A stretch of DNA of 14,109 nt, taken from the NCBI GenBank assembly GCA_958425285.1, contig CATZVV010000021.1:1-14109 (forward strand). The letters are read 5' to 3'. The notes beneath the pieces are model-generated. The model did not search any database, was not told the origin of the DNA, and saw only the letters and a list, made by a program, of their open reading frames with translations. The DNA comes from an uncultured Lachnoclostridium sp. Its GTDB lineage: Bacteria > Bacillota > Clostridia > Lachnospirales > Lachnospiraceae. Positions 1 to 7,900 of this stretch are shown one piece after another (position 1 is the stretch's first letter; the number at the start of each line of letters is the position of its first letter). The position numbers were made by a program, and so were the translations under genes.

Positions 1-767
1 GAGCCAGCCACCATCCCGGACAAGTCCAACGTCAAAACACGCATGTCTGCAATCGTGTCCGGCACAGTTCCCTCTTCAATTTGCTGAGCCAGACCCTCTG
101 CAATGGCAGTCTTACCAACACCTGGTTCACCAATGAGGCACGGATTATTTTTCGTCCGGCGACTCAAAATCTGAATTACGGAATGAATCTCTTCCTCCCT
201 GTTAAATACAGGATCCAGCTTCCCTTCCTTTGCATATTCATTTAAATCCCTTGCGTACTGGTCAAGTATCGGTGTTGCAGACTTTTGTTTGCCTTTTCCC
301 CGCAGAGATGCATACTCGTTCTTTGCTAAGCCAGCCTCAATTCCGAATACCTCCAACGTATCCATGTATAATTTCTGAATATTGGCACCAAGAATCCCCA
401 ATATCTTTGTACACACAGATTCTGTATCCTTTAACGCAGCAAGCAATAAATGCTCTGTTCCAATTTTATCATTCTGAAAACGCTCTGCCTCTAAATTACT
501 TCGTTGTAAAACTTCTTCCAGCTTTGGCGTATATTCCGGACTTTGAGCTTTAGAATCAGCCCCCTCTTCAGAGCGCTGCCGCAGTTCCTGCAGCAGTTCA
601 TCCTTCTTAATTCCATTCTCTTTTAAAATACTTGACGCAACACTTTGTGTTATCAGCAAGCCATATAACAAGTGCCCGGTTCCTATCGCCTTACTTCCCA
701 ATTCTGCTGCCAGAGCAGCCGCTTTATTGAAAGCATTTTCTGCCTTTTGAGTAAACCTTCGATTCAT
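1..767 (-). CDS. clpC: ATP-dependent Clp unfoldase ClpC, N-terminal part (partial at window edge)
   Basis: AAA+ unfoldase that feeds substrates to the ClpP protease in the cytoplasm. Only the first 255 codons are visible; ClpC proteins usually exceed 800 residues. Residues 1-145 hold the two-repeat Clp N-domain, with repeat signatures IGTGHLLYGLL (28-38) and IGTEHLLLAAL (102-112). A linker follows, then the first AAA domain starting at LDQYARDL and LDPVFNREEEI, with SRRTKNNPCLIGEPGVGKT carrying Walker A (GEPGVGKT, 213-220). The ATG at 765-767 is chosen because an in-frame TGA lies a short way upstream and a GGGG-type ribosome site sits 7-8 bases before it. The upstream neighbour is a surface-protein gene, not ctsR-mcsA-mcsB as in Bacillus, and the gene has its own promoter. 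The first N-domain repeat has Gly31 where B. subtilis ClpC has phosphoarginine-binding Glu32. ClpE or another Clp paralogue cannot be fully excluded without the middle domain. Confidence 0.93.
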   Translation of the reverse strand, partial: MNRRFTQKAENAFNKAAALAAELGSKAIGTGHLLYGLLITQSVASSILKENGIKKDELLQELRQRSEEGADSKAQSPEYTPKLEEVLQRSNLEAERFQNDKIGTEHLLLAALKDTESVCTKILGILGANIQKLYMDTLEVFGIEAGLAKNEYASLRGKGKQKSATPILDQYARDLNEYAKEGKLDPVFNREEEIHSVIQILSRRTKNNPCLIGEPGVGKTAIAEGLAQQIEEGTVPDTIADMRVLTLDLSGMVAG

Positions 768-827
768 ATTTTTTACCCCATTCCCGCGCGCAGGTTTGAT
801 CCTTCAAAAGTTTGGGCACGCGAACAC

Positions 828-860
828 AAACTCATTCTGACAACGAGTTTAACAAAACTC
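828..860. promoter_or_regulatory. Nested inverted repeats over the clpC promoter, candidate operator
   Basis: Three copies of the hexamer AAACTC/GAGTTT lie at 828-833 (AAACTC), 845-850 (GAGTTT) and 855-860 (AAACTC), reading the plus strand. The right pair forms a perfect 6-base inverted repeat with a 4-base spacer between the -35 and -10 boxes, overlapping the -10. The left pair extends to an imperfect 9-base inverted repeat (828-836 with 842-850, one mismatch) around the -10 and the presumed start point. A further related half-site, AGTTTG, is at 809-814. This placement is typical of a repressor site. The repeats do not fit the direct-repeat CtsR box or CIRCE, so the regulator is unknown. 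Confidence 0.45.
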
Positions 861-874
861 TTGTAGAAAGTCAA
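846..874 (-). promoter_or_regulatory. Sigma-A-like promoter of clpC
   Basis: On the minus strand a -35 box TTGACT (874-869, 5 of 6 to TTGACA) and a -10 box TAAACT (851-846, 4 of 6 to TATAAT) are separated by exactly 17 bases. The start point would lie near 838-840, about 70 bases upstream of the clpC ATG. It sits between the stop of the preceding gene (884) and clpC, so clpC can be transcribed independently. The match is by eye; spacing and position make it credible. Confidence 0.65.
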
Positions 875-883
875 TGCAAGACA

Positions 884-2173
884 TTAAAAATCCAATTCGT
901 CTCTTTTCTGTCTTTGTTTGTACTTATAGTTCTGACCTAACAATTTAAGCAGCACCGTTAAAAGTAGTAAAATTGCAATCATACAGCCAATAATCACTCC
1001 ATACAAAACTGTTTTCGAATCCTTATTCCCTGTACTCCTGTCCACTGTCTGATAACCTGCCTGTCCACTCTTGTTTACCTTGGCAATCAAATCTCCCGTA
1101 TAACGCTGCAAGGTCCTCTCTTCCCTATCGAATTGATAAAATTCCGGTGTTTTCGATGCTCCTTTCAAATACAAAAGCAAATAATTATTGTCCAAATCAT
1201 TTTCCATTGTAAACGCAGGAATCGAAATTCCATCAAGCTGTACCTTTGTTGCAATATACCCGGCTGGAATCTCCGTTAACTCTGAAATATCCTGTACATA
1301 AAATTCATATGCATTTTTCAATACAACCTGTCCATTTTTATCCATAACCTCAAAAGAACTTCCATCTGCTCCGCTTTTTTCCTGCAATTCCCTTTTCTTC
1401 GTTTCTGCCTTACTCTCTTTTGTAATCTGGATCCGATACTGCCGCACCTTCCCTGACTCCGCAGTGACGGTAACAATCGCTTCATTTTTGCCCTCGTGCA
1501 GTTCCTTATTCCCGCTCATCACGGCAGTCGCCTTTTTATTTGCTGTCTGATAAGAAAAAAACAAAGTATCGGTTTTGTAGTCTACGGTTGTAGAATACCG
1601 GGTAATTTGGGGGGCAAATTCTGGCACAAGCCCCCCAATTCCACTACATTCAAATTCACTAAGCTTCGTATTCCGACTTAAATTCTCTGGCTTTGAGGTT
1701 TTCTCCGGCTCTTTTCCTTCTACGGACGTAGTCCCAACCTCAATGGATAATTGGTTACTAGAAACAGAAAAAACAGTATTCTCTGCATTTACAACTTTTG
1801 CTGTATCCGCTGCTTCAATTGCAACATGTCCATTCTTTTTTGCCTCAAACTGCAATGAAAAGCTTTTTTTCAACACTGCCTCTGTATTACCCGTAGATGA
1901 CACATGCAAGAGTCCCTTTTCACCACTGACTTTATCTCCTCCCGATACAAATTGTAGTATTTTTGAATCGTAACTGATATAAAAATCCACATCCAGAAAA
2001 GCTTCGTCCCCAACCACCCGGCAAACTACAGTCAATATATCACCTGCCTTGACAAATGGTGTCTTAGTTGAAAATTCCACATTCGCACTTGCCGCTTCTA
2101 CTTTGTGTGGAAATATACACAGACCAAATAAAAGCAGAAAAAAGAAAGAACTTATTTTACTTTTAAACTTCAT
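884..2173 (-). CDS. Membrane-anchored surface protein with cohesin-like and cadherin-like beta-sandwich domains
   Basis: A 429-residue exported protein. Residues 1-28 are a signal peptide (basic MKFKSK, a Phe/Leu-rich core, then HKVEA before the cut). Residues about 31-147 resemble a cohesin-type domain (VKAGDILTVVCRV, a YDSKILQF strand, closing LSIEV). A charged linker follows, then a cadherin-like beta-sandwich repeat at about 169-254 (L..F.C....GLVPEFAPQITRYSTTVDY ... RQYRIQITKES pattern). Residues 255-385 are a predicted external region I do not recognise. A single membrane helix at about 389-413 precedes a short basic tail, giving a type I topology with nearly everything outside the cell. 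The ATG follows AAGGAGG (2186-2180), which abuts the upstream stop, so translation is probably coupled to the glucosaminidase gene. Role inferred: surface binding or scaffolding for the neighbouring cell-wall hydrolase. No catalytic motif was seen. Confidence 0.82.
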   Translation of the reverse strand: MKFKSKISSFFFLLLFGLCIFPHKVEAASANVEFSTKTPFVKAGDILTVVCRVVGDEAFLDVDFYISYDSKILQFVSGGDKVSGEKGLLHVSSTGNTEAVLKKSFSLQFEAKKNGHVAIEAADTAKVVNAENTVFSVSSNQLSIEVGTTSVEGKEPEKTSKPENLSRNTKLSEFECSGIGGLVPEFAPQITRYSTTVDYKTDTLFFSYQTANKKATAVMSGNKELHEGKNEAIVTVTAESGKVRQYRIQITKESKAETKKRELQEKSGADGSSFEVMDKNGQVVLKNAYEFYVQDISELTEIPAGYIATKVQLDGISIPAFTMENDLDNNYLLLYLKGASKTPEFYQFDREERTLQRYTGDLIAKVNKSGQAGYQTVDRSTGNKDSKTVLYGVIIGCMIAILLLLTVLLKLLGQNYKYKQRQKRDELDF

Positions 2174-2179
2174 CGGATG

Positions 2180-2188
2180 CCTCCTTTA
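2180..2188 (-). promoter_or_regulatory. Ribosome binding site joined to the glucosaminidase stop codon
   Basis: On the minus strand the TAA of the glucosaminidase gene (2188-2186) runs straight into AAGGAGG (2186-2180), six bases before the ATG of the cohesin-like gene. The shared bases suggest coupled translation and matched amounts of the two exported proteins. Confidence 0.7.
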
Positions 2189-4069
2189 ATAATAGCCATA
2201 ACCACTTGGTTTCGGGCAATTTGATGCCGGCATTCCCGAATAAACAGGAATGGAAAAAACAAGTGGTGTCGCATCAAGCGACGTTCCGTACGCCCTCTTC
2301 GTACTAATCGATTCCGAATATGCCGCCTGAACATTTGTCATATACTGATGGGTATATGTATTTTTAGCAGTCACATTAAATTTTTGCAAATACCCTGTAT
2401 TCTGTCCCCTATTAATGTAATTGCTTCCGATGTAAGAAGCACCTCCCAAAATTGCCTTATAACGGTCATCCCAAGGACGCATATATGTAGTCTGATTTGC
2501 CGTACCGCCTTTCGCAAATAGCAGCCCATTCAGAGCAGGATTTTTACCACTCACCGCACCAATGTTATAAAAGTTAAAAATTCCCGGATACCCCGATGTT
2601 GTTCCAGTAACAGCAATTGTTGTTGTATCAGGTCCCGTAACAACCTCTTGCCGGACTCTGGATGCCAAATGATATGGACTGACACCGGATGCTTTGGCTG
2701 CTTCTATAAATGCATTGATATAAGTTATGCTCTTAGTCTGCCCATTTTCAGTATATGAAAAGGTCTTTCCGGCACGAAATGGAGTTTCTTTCAATATTCC
2801 CTCTACCCCGGAAGCAACCTGGTAAGTTGGCTGATACTCCAATAATTCAAATTGAAAAATACCCTGCTCGGTCAAAAAGTTTCTTGGGTCCATATAATAA
2901 GCAATTGCTTTTTTTGATGCTGCAACCCACGTAGAACCATCAAATACCGTATATGCTCCTGATATGGGATCATATGCTCCTGTCTCCTGAGATTTCCAAT
3001 CCGTCCCATATGTTACAGGCAAAAGATTATTTCCCAATTCTCTTGATTCTCCTGTCAGGGCACTCTGCCAAGACATGGAGGTATGATACGCCGTAAACTG
3101 CCAATATGGATAAATCCGATGTAGATTTCTCAAGCCCGGCTTATAGCTTTCCGGAAAATTCTGTTGTGTCAGATACTTTTCAAACTCTGCATCGCTCATA
3201 GCCGTAACAGCTTTTTTCGTTACGACTTTTTCCTTCACTAATTTGACATACCTTGCCCGGACATAACCTTTTCTTGTCTTATTCTGATAGGTAAAAGAAA
3301 TTCGAAACCACTTCGTACCTTTTACTGTCTTTTCTTTTATAACTTTAATATCCTGCCCTTTTTTTACCCGAACCTTTTTTTGATTGATTTTATAATATAT
3401 ACTCCTCTTCGTAGAAGCTTTACTGCGTACAGCAAGACTACTTTTCACATTGTAAATTTGTGCTGCAACCGGTGTCTTACAGGTCAGTTTTACACAACTT
3501 GCAGGCAAGTAACCCACCCGATTTTTCTTTTTATAAAAAAACTTAAGTTTATACCAGTCCACACCGTGTTTTTTTTCCTGTCCCAATACGGTAACATTTC
3601 TGCCCGCCTTCAGAGCCACCTTCTTACCAGACGCACGGTAATACCTTCCTGCAGCGGTCTTTCTCATATACGTTTTTGAGATAATAGTGCCCTTCGCTTC
3701 AATCGGCTTATAGGTTGTAACATACTTATACGATACAATAGGAACTGGTATTGTAGTACCATTTAAAGTTATGTAATCAGAACTTACATACCCTTCCAAA
3801 GTAGTATTATTATATGTAAATGAAATCCTATACCAGCCAGTAAGAGTTTCCAAAATTGTAACAATTGTTCCCGTATTGAGTTGTACTGCCGTTCCCTCAA
3901 CTTCCAGTCTGGCAAAACTTGTTCCTGCTCCGGTTCTTACATTTAAGCCATCGGTTTTTACGGTTCCCGTTGTAGTCGCTGCCCAGCTCTCCGAAAAGGA
4001 AAAGCAGGAAAGTAAAAAAACAAATAATAAAACCCATGTGATTATTCGCTTTATCCCTGATGTTCTCAT
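2186..4069 (-). CDS. Secreted SH3-repeat N-acetylglucosaminidase (peptidoglycan hydrolase)
   Basis: A 627-residue exported cell-wall hydrolase. A signal peptide (residues 1 to about 30, ending SESWA) is followed by three bacterial SH3-type repeats: about 34-103 (GLNVRTGAGTSF, GYVSSDYITL), 126-196 (YMRKTAAGRYYRASGKKV, VGYLPASCVKL) and 203-280 (LAVRSKASTKRS, KGYVRARYVKL). These are expected to bind the wall. A region FPESYKPGLRNLHRIYP...WQF leads into a GH73-like glucosaminidase domain (about 430-555), in which SRVRQE (Glu475) is the likely catalytic glutamate, followed by GIFNFYNIGA. It would cut beta-1,4 bonds after N-acetylglucosamine in peptidoglycan. I chose the ATG at 4069 because GGAGG lies 10 bases upstream and the signal peptide starts there; an in-frame ATG at 4093 (635 residues) lacks a ribosome site. 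LLSC in the signal core is a poor lipobox, so a lipoprotein is possible but less likely. Confidence 0.92.
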   Translation of the reverse strand: MRTSGIKRIITWVLLFVFLLSCFSFSESWAATTTGTVKTDGLNVRTGAGTSFARLEVEGTAVQLNTGTIVTILETLTGWYRISFTYNNTTLEGYVSSDYITLNGTTIPVPIVSYKYVTTYKPIEAKGTIISKTYMRKTAAGRYYRASGKKVALKAGRNVTVLGQEKKHGVDWYKLKFFYKKKNRVGYLPASCVKLTCKTPVAAQIYNVKSSLAVRSKASTKRSIYYKINQKKVRVKKGQDIKVIKEKTVKGTKWFRISFTYQNKTRKGYVRARYVKLVKEKVVTKKAVTAMSDAEFEKYLTQQNFPESYKPGLRNLHRIYPYWQFTAYHTSMSWQSALTGESRELGNNLLPVTYGTDWKSQETGAYDPISGAYTVFDGSTWVAASKKAIAYYMDPRNFLTEQGIFQFELLEYQPTYQVASGVEGILKETPFRAGKTFSYTENGQTKSITYINAFIEAAKASGVSPYHLASRVRQEVVTGPDTTTIAVTGTTSGYPGIFNFYNIGAVSGKNPALNGLLFAKGGTANQTTYMRPWDDRYKAILGGASYIGSNYINRGQNTGYLQKFNVTAKNTYTHQYMTNVQAAYSESISTKRAYGTSLDATPLVFSIPVYSGMPASNCPKPSGYGYY

Positions 4070-4121
4070 TGTGTTATGTCCTCCAACTCTCATAAGTGCA
4101 TTTTCGGTTTAACCATTTTAC

Positions 4122-4883
4122 TTATATAGACTTCGCTACAATGTATACTCTCTCTGAATCATCCTCAACTTTTTTTCCAATCCGGCTTCCAAATGTATCA
4201 ATCTGCTCAAAGCCCGCTTTTTCAAGGAGTCTCTTTATATCCTCTAATTCATACGCCCTTTGGTAATGGGATTCCTCCATACGGCGATACAGCCCGCTCT
4301 CCGGGTCTTGTCTGAAAATAGTAAGCATATATTCATTTGTATTATTTTCTTCATGAAAATAATTCTCCCAAATGTAACTGGCATCCTCCGTATGCTCTAC
4401 CCACATCTCATTTCCCATAATATACTGAAAACAATAAACAGTTTTTAAATCAAATATAAACAGTCCCCCGGGACTCAAATTATTCTTTGCACTCTGGAAA
4501 GTCTTTAACAAATCCTCTTCACTTAGCATATAATTCATAGAATCACAAAGACTGATTATCGCAGACATTTTTTTGTGCAATTCCAGTTCCCTCATATCCT
4601 GCTCAATATATAAAATATCTAAACCGCTTTCTGCCCTTTTCTCTACTGCAATCTGAAGCATACTCTCCGAAAAATCTGCACCAATCATCTGGTATCCTTC
4701 TTTTGCCAGAAGTTCTGTCATAACACCAGTTCCGCAGCCGGTTTCGCAAATATCGCACTCTGTTAAACCATGCCCTCTTAAATAATCGCAAAGCTCCGTA
4801 CACCATTCCTGATATGGGATATTATCCATTGCCTCATCATAAATTCCTGCAAACCCTTCATACATTTCCATTTTATCACTCAT
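4122..4883 (-). CDS. Class I SAM-dependent methyltransferase
   Basis: A 253-residue cytoplasmic protein with a Rossmann-type methyltransferase core. Motif I is ICETGCGTGVMTELL (45-59), and the acidic residue after the second strand is Asp70 in MIGADFSESML, expected to contact the SAM ribose. QDMREL (95-100) fits motif III and SLCDSMNYM (111-119) fits motif IV. LSPGGLFIFDL (136-146) is the usual strand after the bound cofactor. The N-terminal FAGIYDEAMDNIPYQEW is shared with YqeM-like methyltransferases. The substrate cannot be read from sequence. AGGAAGG lies about 8 bases before the ATG, supporting the start. It sits 47 bases after addA and about 50 bases before the glucosaminidase start, with no obvious terminator, so it is probably part of the same transcript. 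No link to DNA repair or wall synthesis is visible in the protein itself. Confidence 0.88.
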   Translation of the reverse strand: MSDKMEMYEGFAGIYDEAMDNIPYQEWCTELCDYLRGHGLTECDICETGCGTGVMTELLAKEGYQMIGADFSESMLQIAVEKRAESGLDILYIEQDMRELELHKKMSAIISLCDSMNYMLSEEDLLKTFQSAKNNLSPGGLFIFDLKTVYCFQYIMGNEMWVEHTEDASYIWENYFHEENNTNEYMLTIFRQDPESGLYRRMEESHYQRAYELEDIKRLLEKAGFEQIDTFGSRIGKKVEDDSERVYIVAKSI

Positions 4884-4930
4884 ATACCATACCTTCCTTT
4901 CTTTTATCTTCTGCTCCTAAAGGCAGACAA

Positions 4931-7900
4931 TCACCCTTTCATATCAAAACATGAAATACTTTTCGACAAAGAAAAAGAATACAAGTACCCTTGAATAACC
5001 TTTCTGCCCGTAATCCTCTCCAATGCCTTCCGATAAAACTCCATCTGCACCAAATAGCGTTTCCTGAGCAATTCTTCCTGTCCATCCTGCAAACGATCCG
5101 TCTTGTAATCGATTAACACAATTCCATCTGTGCTCTCATAAAAGCTATCAATAATTCCCTGTACAAGAACTGTCTGCTCACTTTCCTGTTCCACAAAAAC
5201 TTCTTTGGCCTGAACACCAAGCACAAATGGCTGCTCACGGTACAATTTTCCCTGCGCCATTGCATCCGTCATCTGATTTCCCAATTCAGAATTAAAAAAA
5301 TGGTATAACTTACGGGTCGGTACTAACTGCCTCTGCCCCGCTTCAATTTTCCCACTCTTTTCCATTTCTGTCAATTGCCGTTCAATATCTTTCTCCTCAC
5401 TAATAGCCGTAAAATCTATGCCTGCCATGACTTGATGAATAAGTGTTCCAAATACAGCCCCCTGACATTTCTGCCGTTCCAAATTTTCAGAAGAAAGAAA
5501 CTTCGGTATCGGTGCTTCATTTTCCGCTACACCTTCTGACAAAATATGAAACTCGGGAGTTTCCGTATCCTCCATTGATTTTTTCTTCAAATCAGATACG
5601 GATACTTTGACTGGTAAGTCTCCTCCCTGCCAGTTATATATAAACTGTTCCATTCGCCTCAGGCAACGCTCGGTTTCCGAATCATAACAAATATCTGTGT
5701 CAAATTTATAAAGTCTCTCTCTGGAAAATGCTTCCGCAATCTGTTCTGCCAATTCACCACCTAATAAATCTTCTTTCTCATAACAGGAAAGCTGGAATAC
5801 CTCCGAAGTATCCTGTAATATGATCGGCATAAGCATGTCCAAATACGTTGTACTATTCATCCTCTCGAAATAAGAAAATCGGTATCGTTCCCATTCCTCG
5901 CAATGTTTCTCAAAGCCTTTGTCGGCACCAGAAAAAATCAATTTCTCCTTTGCTCTTGTAACAGCCACATAAAAATTACGAAGTTCTTCCCCCAAATCCT
6001 CCAGCCGGTTTGCTGTCTGAAGATACTTCTGAAACAATGTATTTTGCCGTATCCTTTGACCGTTATCAATTGCCTCGGATGCAATTCCAAGTTTCGGATG
6101 AATCTGAAGCCAGTTTTTCTCCTGCCCCACGTTCATCCTGCTCCCCATATCTGCCACAAAGCAAATTGGATACTCAAGCCCCTTTGAGCCGTGCATGGTA
6201 ACAAATTGCACTGCCTGCTCAGAATCTTCCAATGAGTCTGCTTCACCAATGTCAGATTCAGTTTCCTCCAGCCTTTCCAGATAACGTACAAATTGAAACA
6301 GGCCCCGATAGGTCGTAGCATCAAATTCAATTGCTTCCTTCATCAGATATTCCAAGTTTGCTTTTCTCCTCGCAGAATCAGGCAAAGTCAGTATATAATC
6401 AAAAATATCGGTTTCTTCATAGATACTATTAATTATATCGACTACGCGCGCATAAGACAACTTTTTTCTCAAATCCTCCAGAATGTGTAAAAATTTTTCT
6501 ATTTTCTGTTGCAAGTCACAATTGCCCGTATAATTTATTACATATTCATAAAAATGCTTCCTTTTTCCATCCCCCTTAATGAGAGCCAACTCCTCATCCG
6601 TAAATGAAAACATCGGAGAACGAAGAACGGATGCCAGAGGAATATCCTGATATGGATTGTCAATGATACGGAACATGTTTACCATCATAGAAATTTCACG
6701 AGTCTGGTAAAATCCACTTTTCCGTTTTGCAATCACCGGAATCCCTTTGGCGCGGAATACCTTTTCAAACGGTTTCAAAATTCGTTTTACACTTCTGGCT
6801 AATACTGCAACATCCCGCAACTGAGCCCTTCTCAAGCCACCTTCTCCATTCTCAATGAGAAGTCCTGTCTCGTTATCTGTTAACTCCAAAATACGATTCG
6901 CCACCATTTCGGCTTCCAATTCTGTACTGACATCCTCACCATGCACAATAAGAACTTCTGTTTTTTCTTCGGTATCAGACGTTCCGGCAAATCTCCTCCC
7001 CGGATATAATGCCGCTGCCTGATCATACTCAACACCACCTAAATCCCGATGCATCATCTTCTCAAAAATTCGGTTTGCCGAGTCCAATATCACTTCCCGG
7101 CTTCTAAAATTTTTATGTAAGTCAACTCTGCGGTATTGTCCCTCTGATACGCTATAACATTCTAGTTTTTCCATAAAAAGTTCTGGTCTGGCAGAACGAA
7201 ACCGGTAAATACTCTGCTTCACATCACCTACCATAAAAATATTTGGTTCACCACGACTTTCTCGTGAAATACTACGAAGAATCATATCCTGCACCAAATT
7301 GCTGTCCTGATACTCATCAATCATAATCTCCCGGAATTGCCCCGCTAACTCTGCTGCTGCCTCCGTCACAATCCGGTTTCCTTCTTCATCCTGTGTATAT
7401 AAAATCTGCAATGTCAACTGCTCTAGATCATTAAAGTCTGCCAGACCTCGTTCTCTCTTTAGATTAGTAAACCGTTCCGCAAAGCATAACGTCAGACGCA
7501 CCAGCTCCTTTAATTTTCCTGACATTAAACAATAATTCTTATATTCCTCTTCACCATTCAACTCAAAAAATTCAGTCTGCAGCTTTTTCAAATAAGCTTT
7601 AACACGGTTTCTCTGATTTTTTACAAATTCTCGTTTCTCCGGAGATTCTCCATCACTTTTTTTACGAGACATGATTCCAAAGTCCATATTGTCAAATGTC
7701 TGGCGCATCTGTTCATAATCCGACGCCTGTTCCACCTTTTTACAAATCTCTAAGTCCTTTTGCAAACGCTCAAAATACCATCCTGGTCCATCCTTCTCCT
7801 GTGTGATTTGCAAAAGTTCCTCTAAAAAGTCCCCCAGATCTTTTATCACAGACTTTACATAAATTAACATACATTTTATCACATTTGATTCCATAAACTT

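Noticed and set aside
230..553. A plus-strand 107-codon open frame opposite clpC
   Set aside because: It is a shadow of the minus-strand ClpC reading frame, whose motifs are unambiguous.
859..881. Terminator after the cohesin-like gene (TCTTG ... CAAGA followed by GTTTTGTT on the minus strand)
   Set aside because: The stem is only five pairs with a loop over 12 bases, and the T-rich tail is interrupted. The same bases form the clpC promoter.
768..883. CtsR box or CIRCE element upstream of clpC
   Set aside because: CtsR needs a direct repeat of GGTCAAA; only one loose GATCAAA-like copy occurs. CIRCE is TTAGCACTC-N9-GAGTGCTAA; the repeats here differ in both sequence and spacing.
2186..2400. 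A dockerin in the glucosaminidase C-terminus that would pair with the adjacent cohesin-like domain
   Set aside because: No duplicated calcium-binding dockerin segments are present. The C-terminus ends in a short Pro/Gly/Tyr tail.
4094..4150. Promoter before the glucosaminidase gene (TTGTAG ... TAAAAT on the minus strand)
   Set aside because: The boxes are only 15 bases apart and lie partly inside the methyltransferase end. In AT-rich DNA this is too weak to claim.
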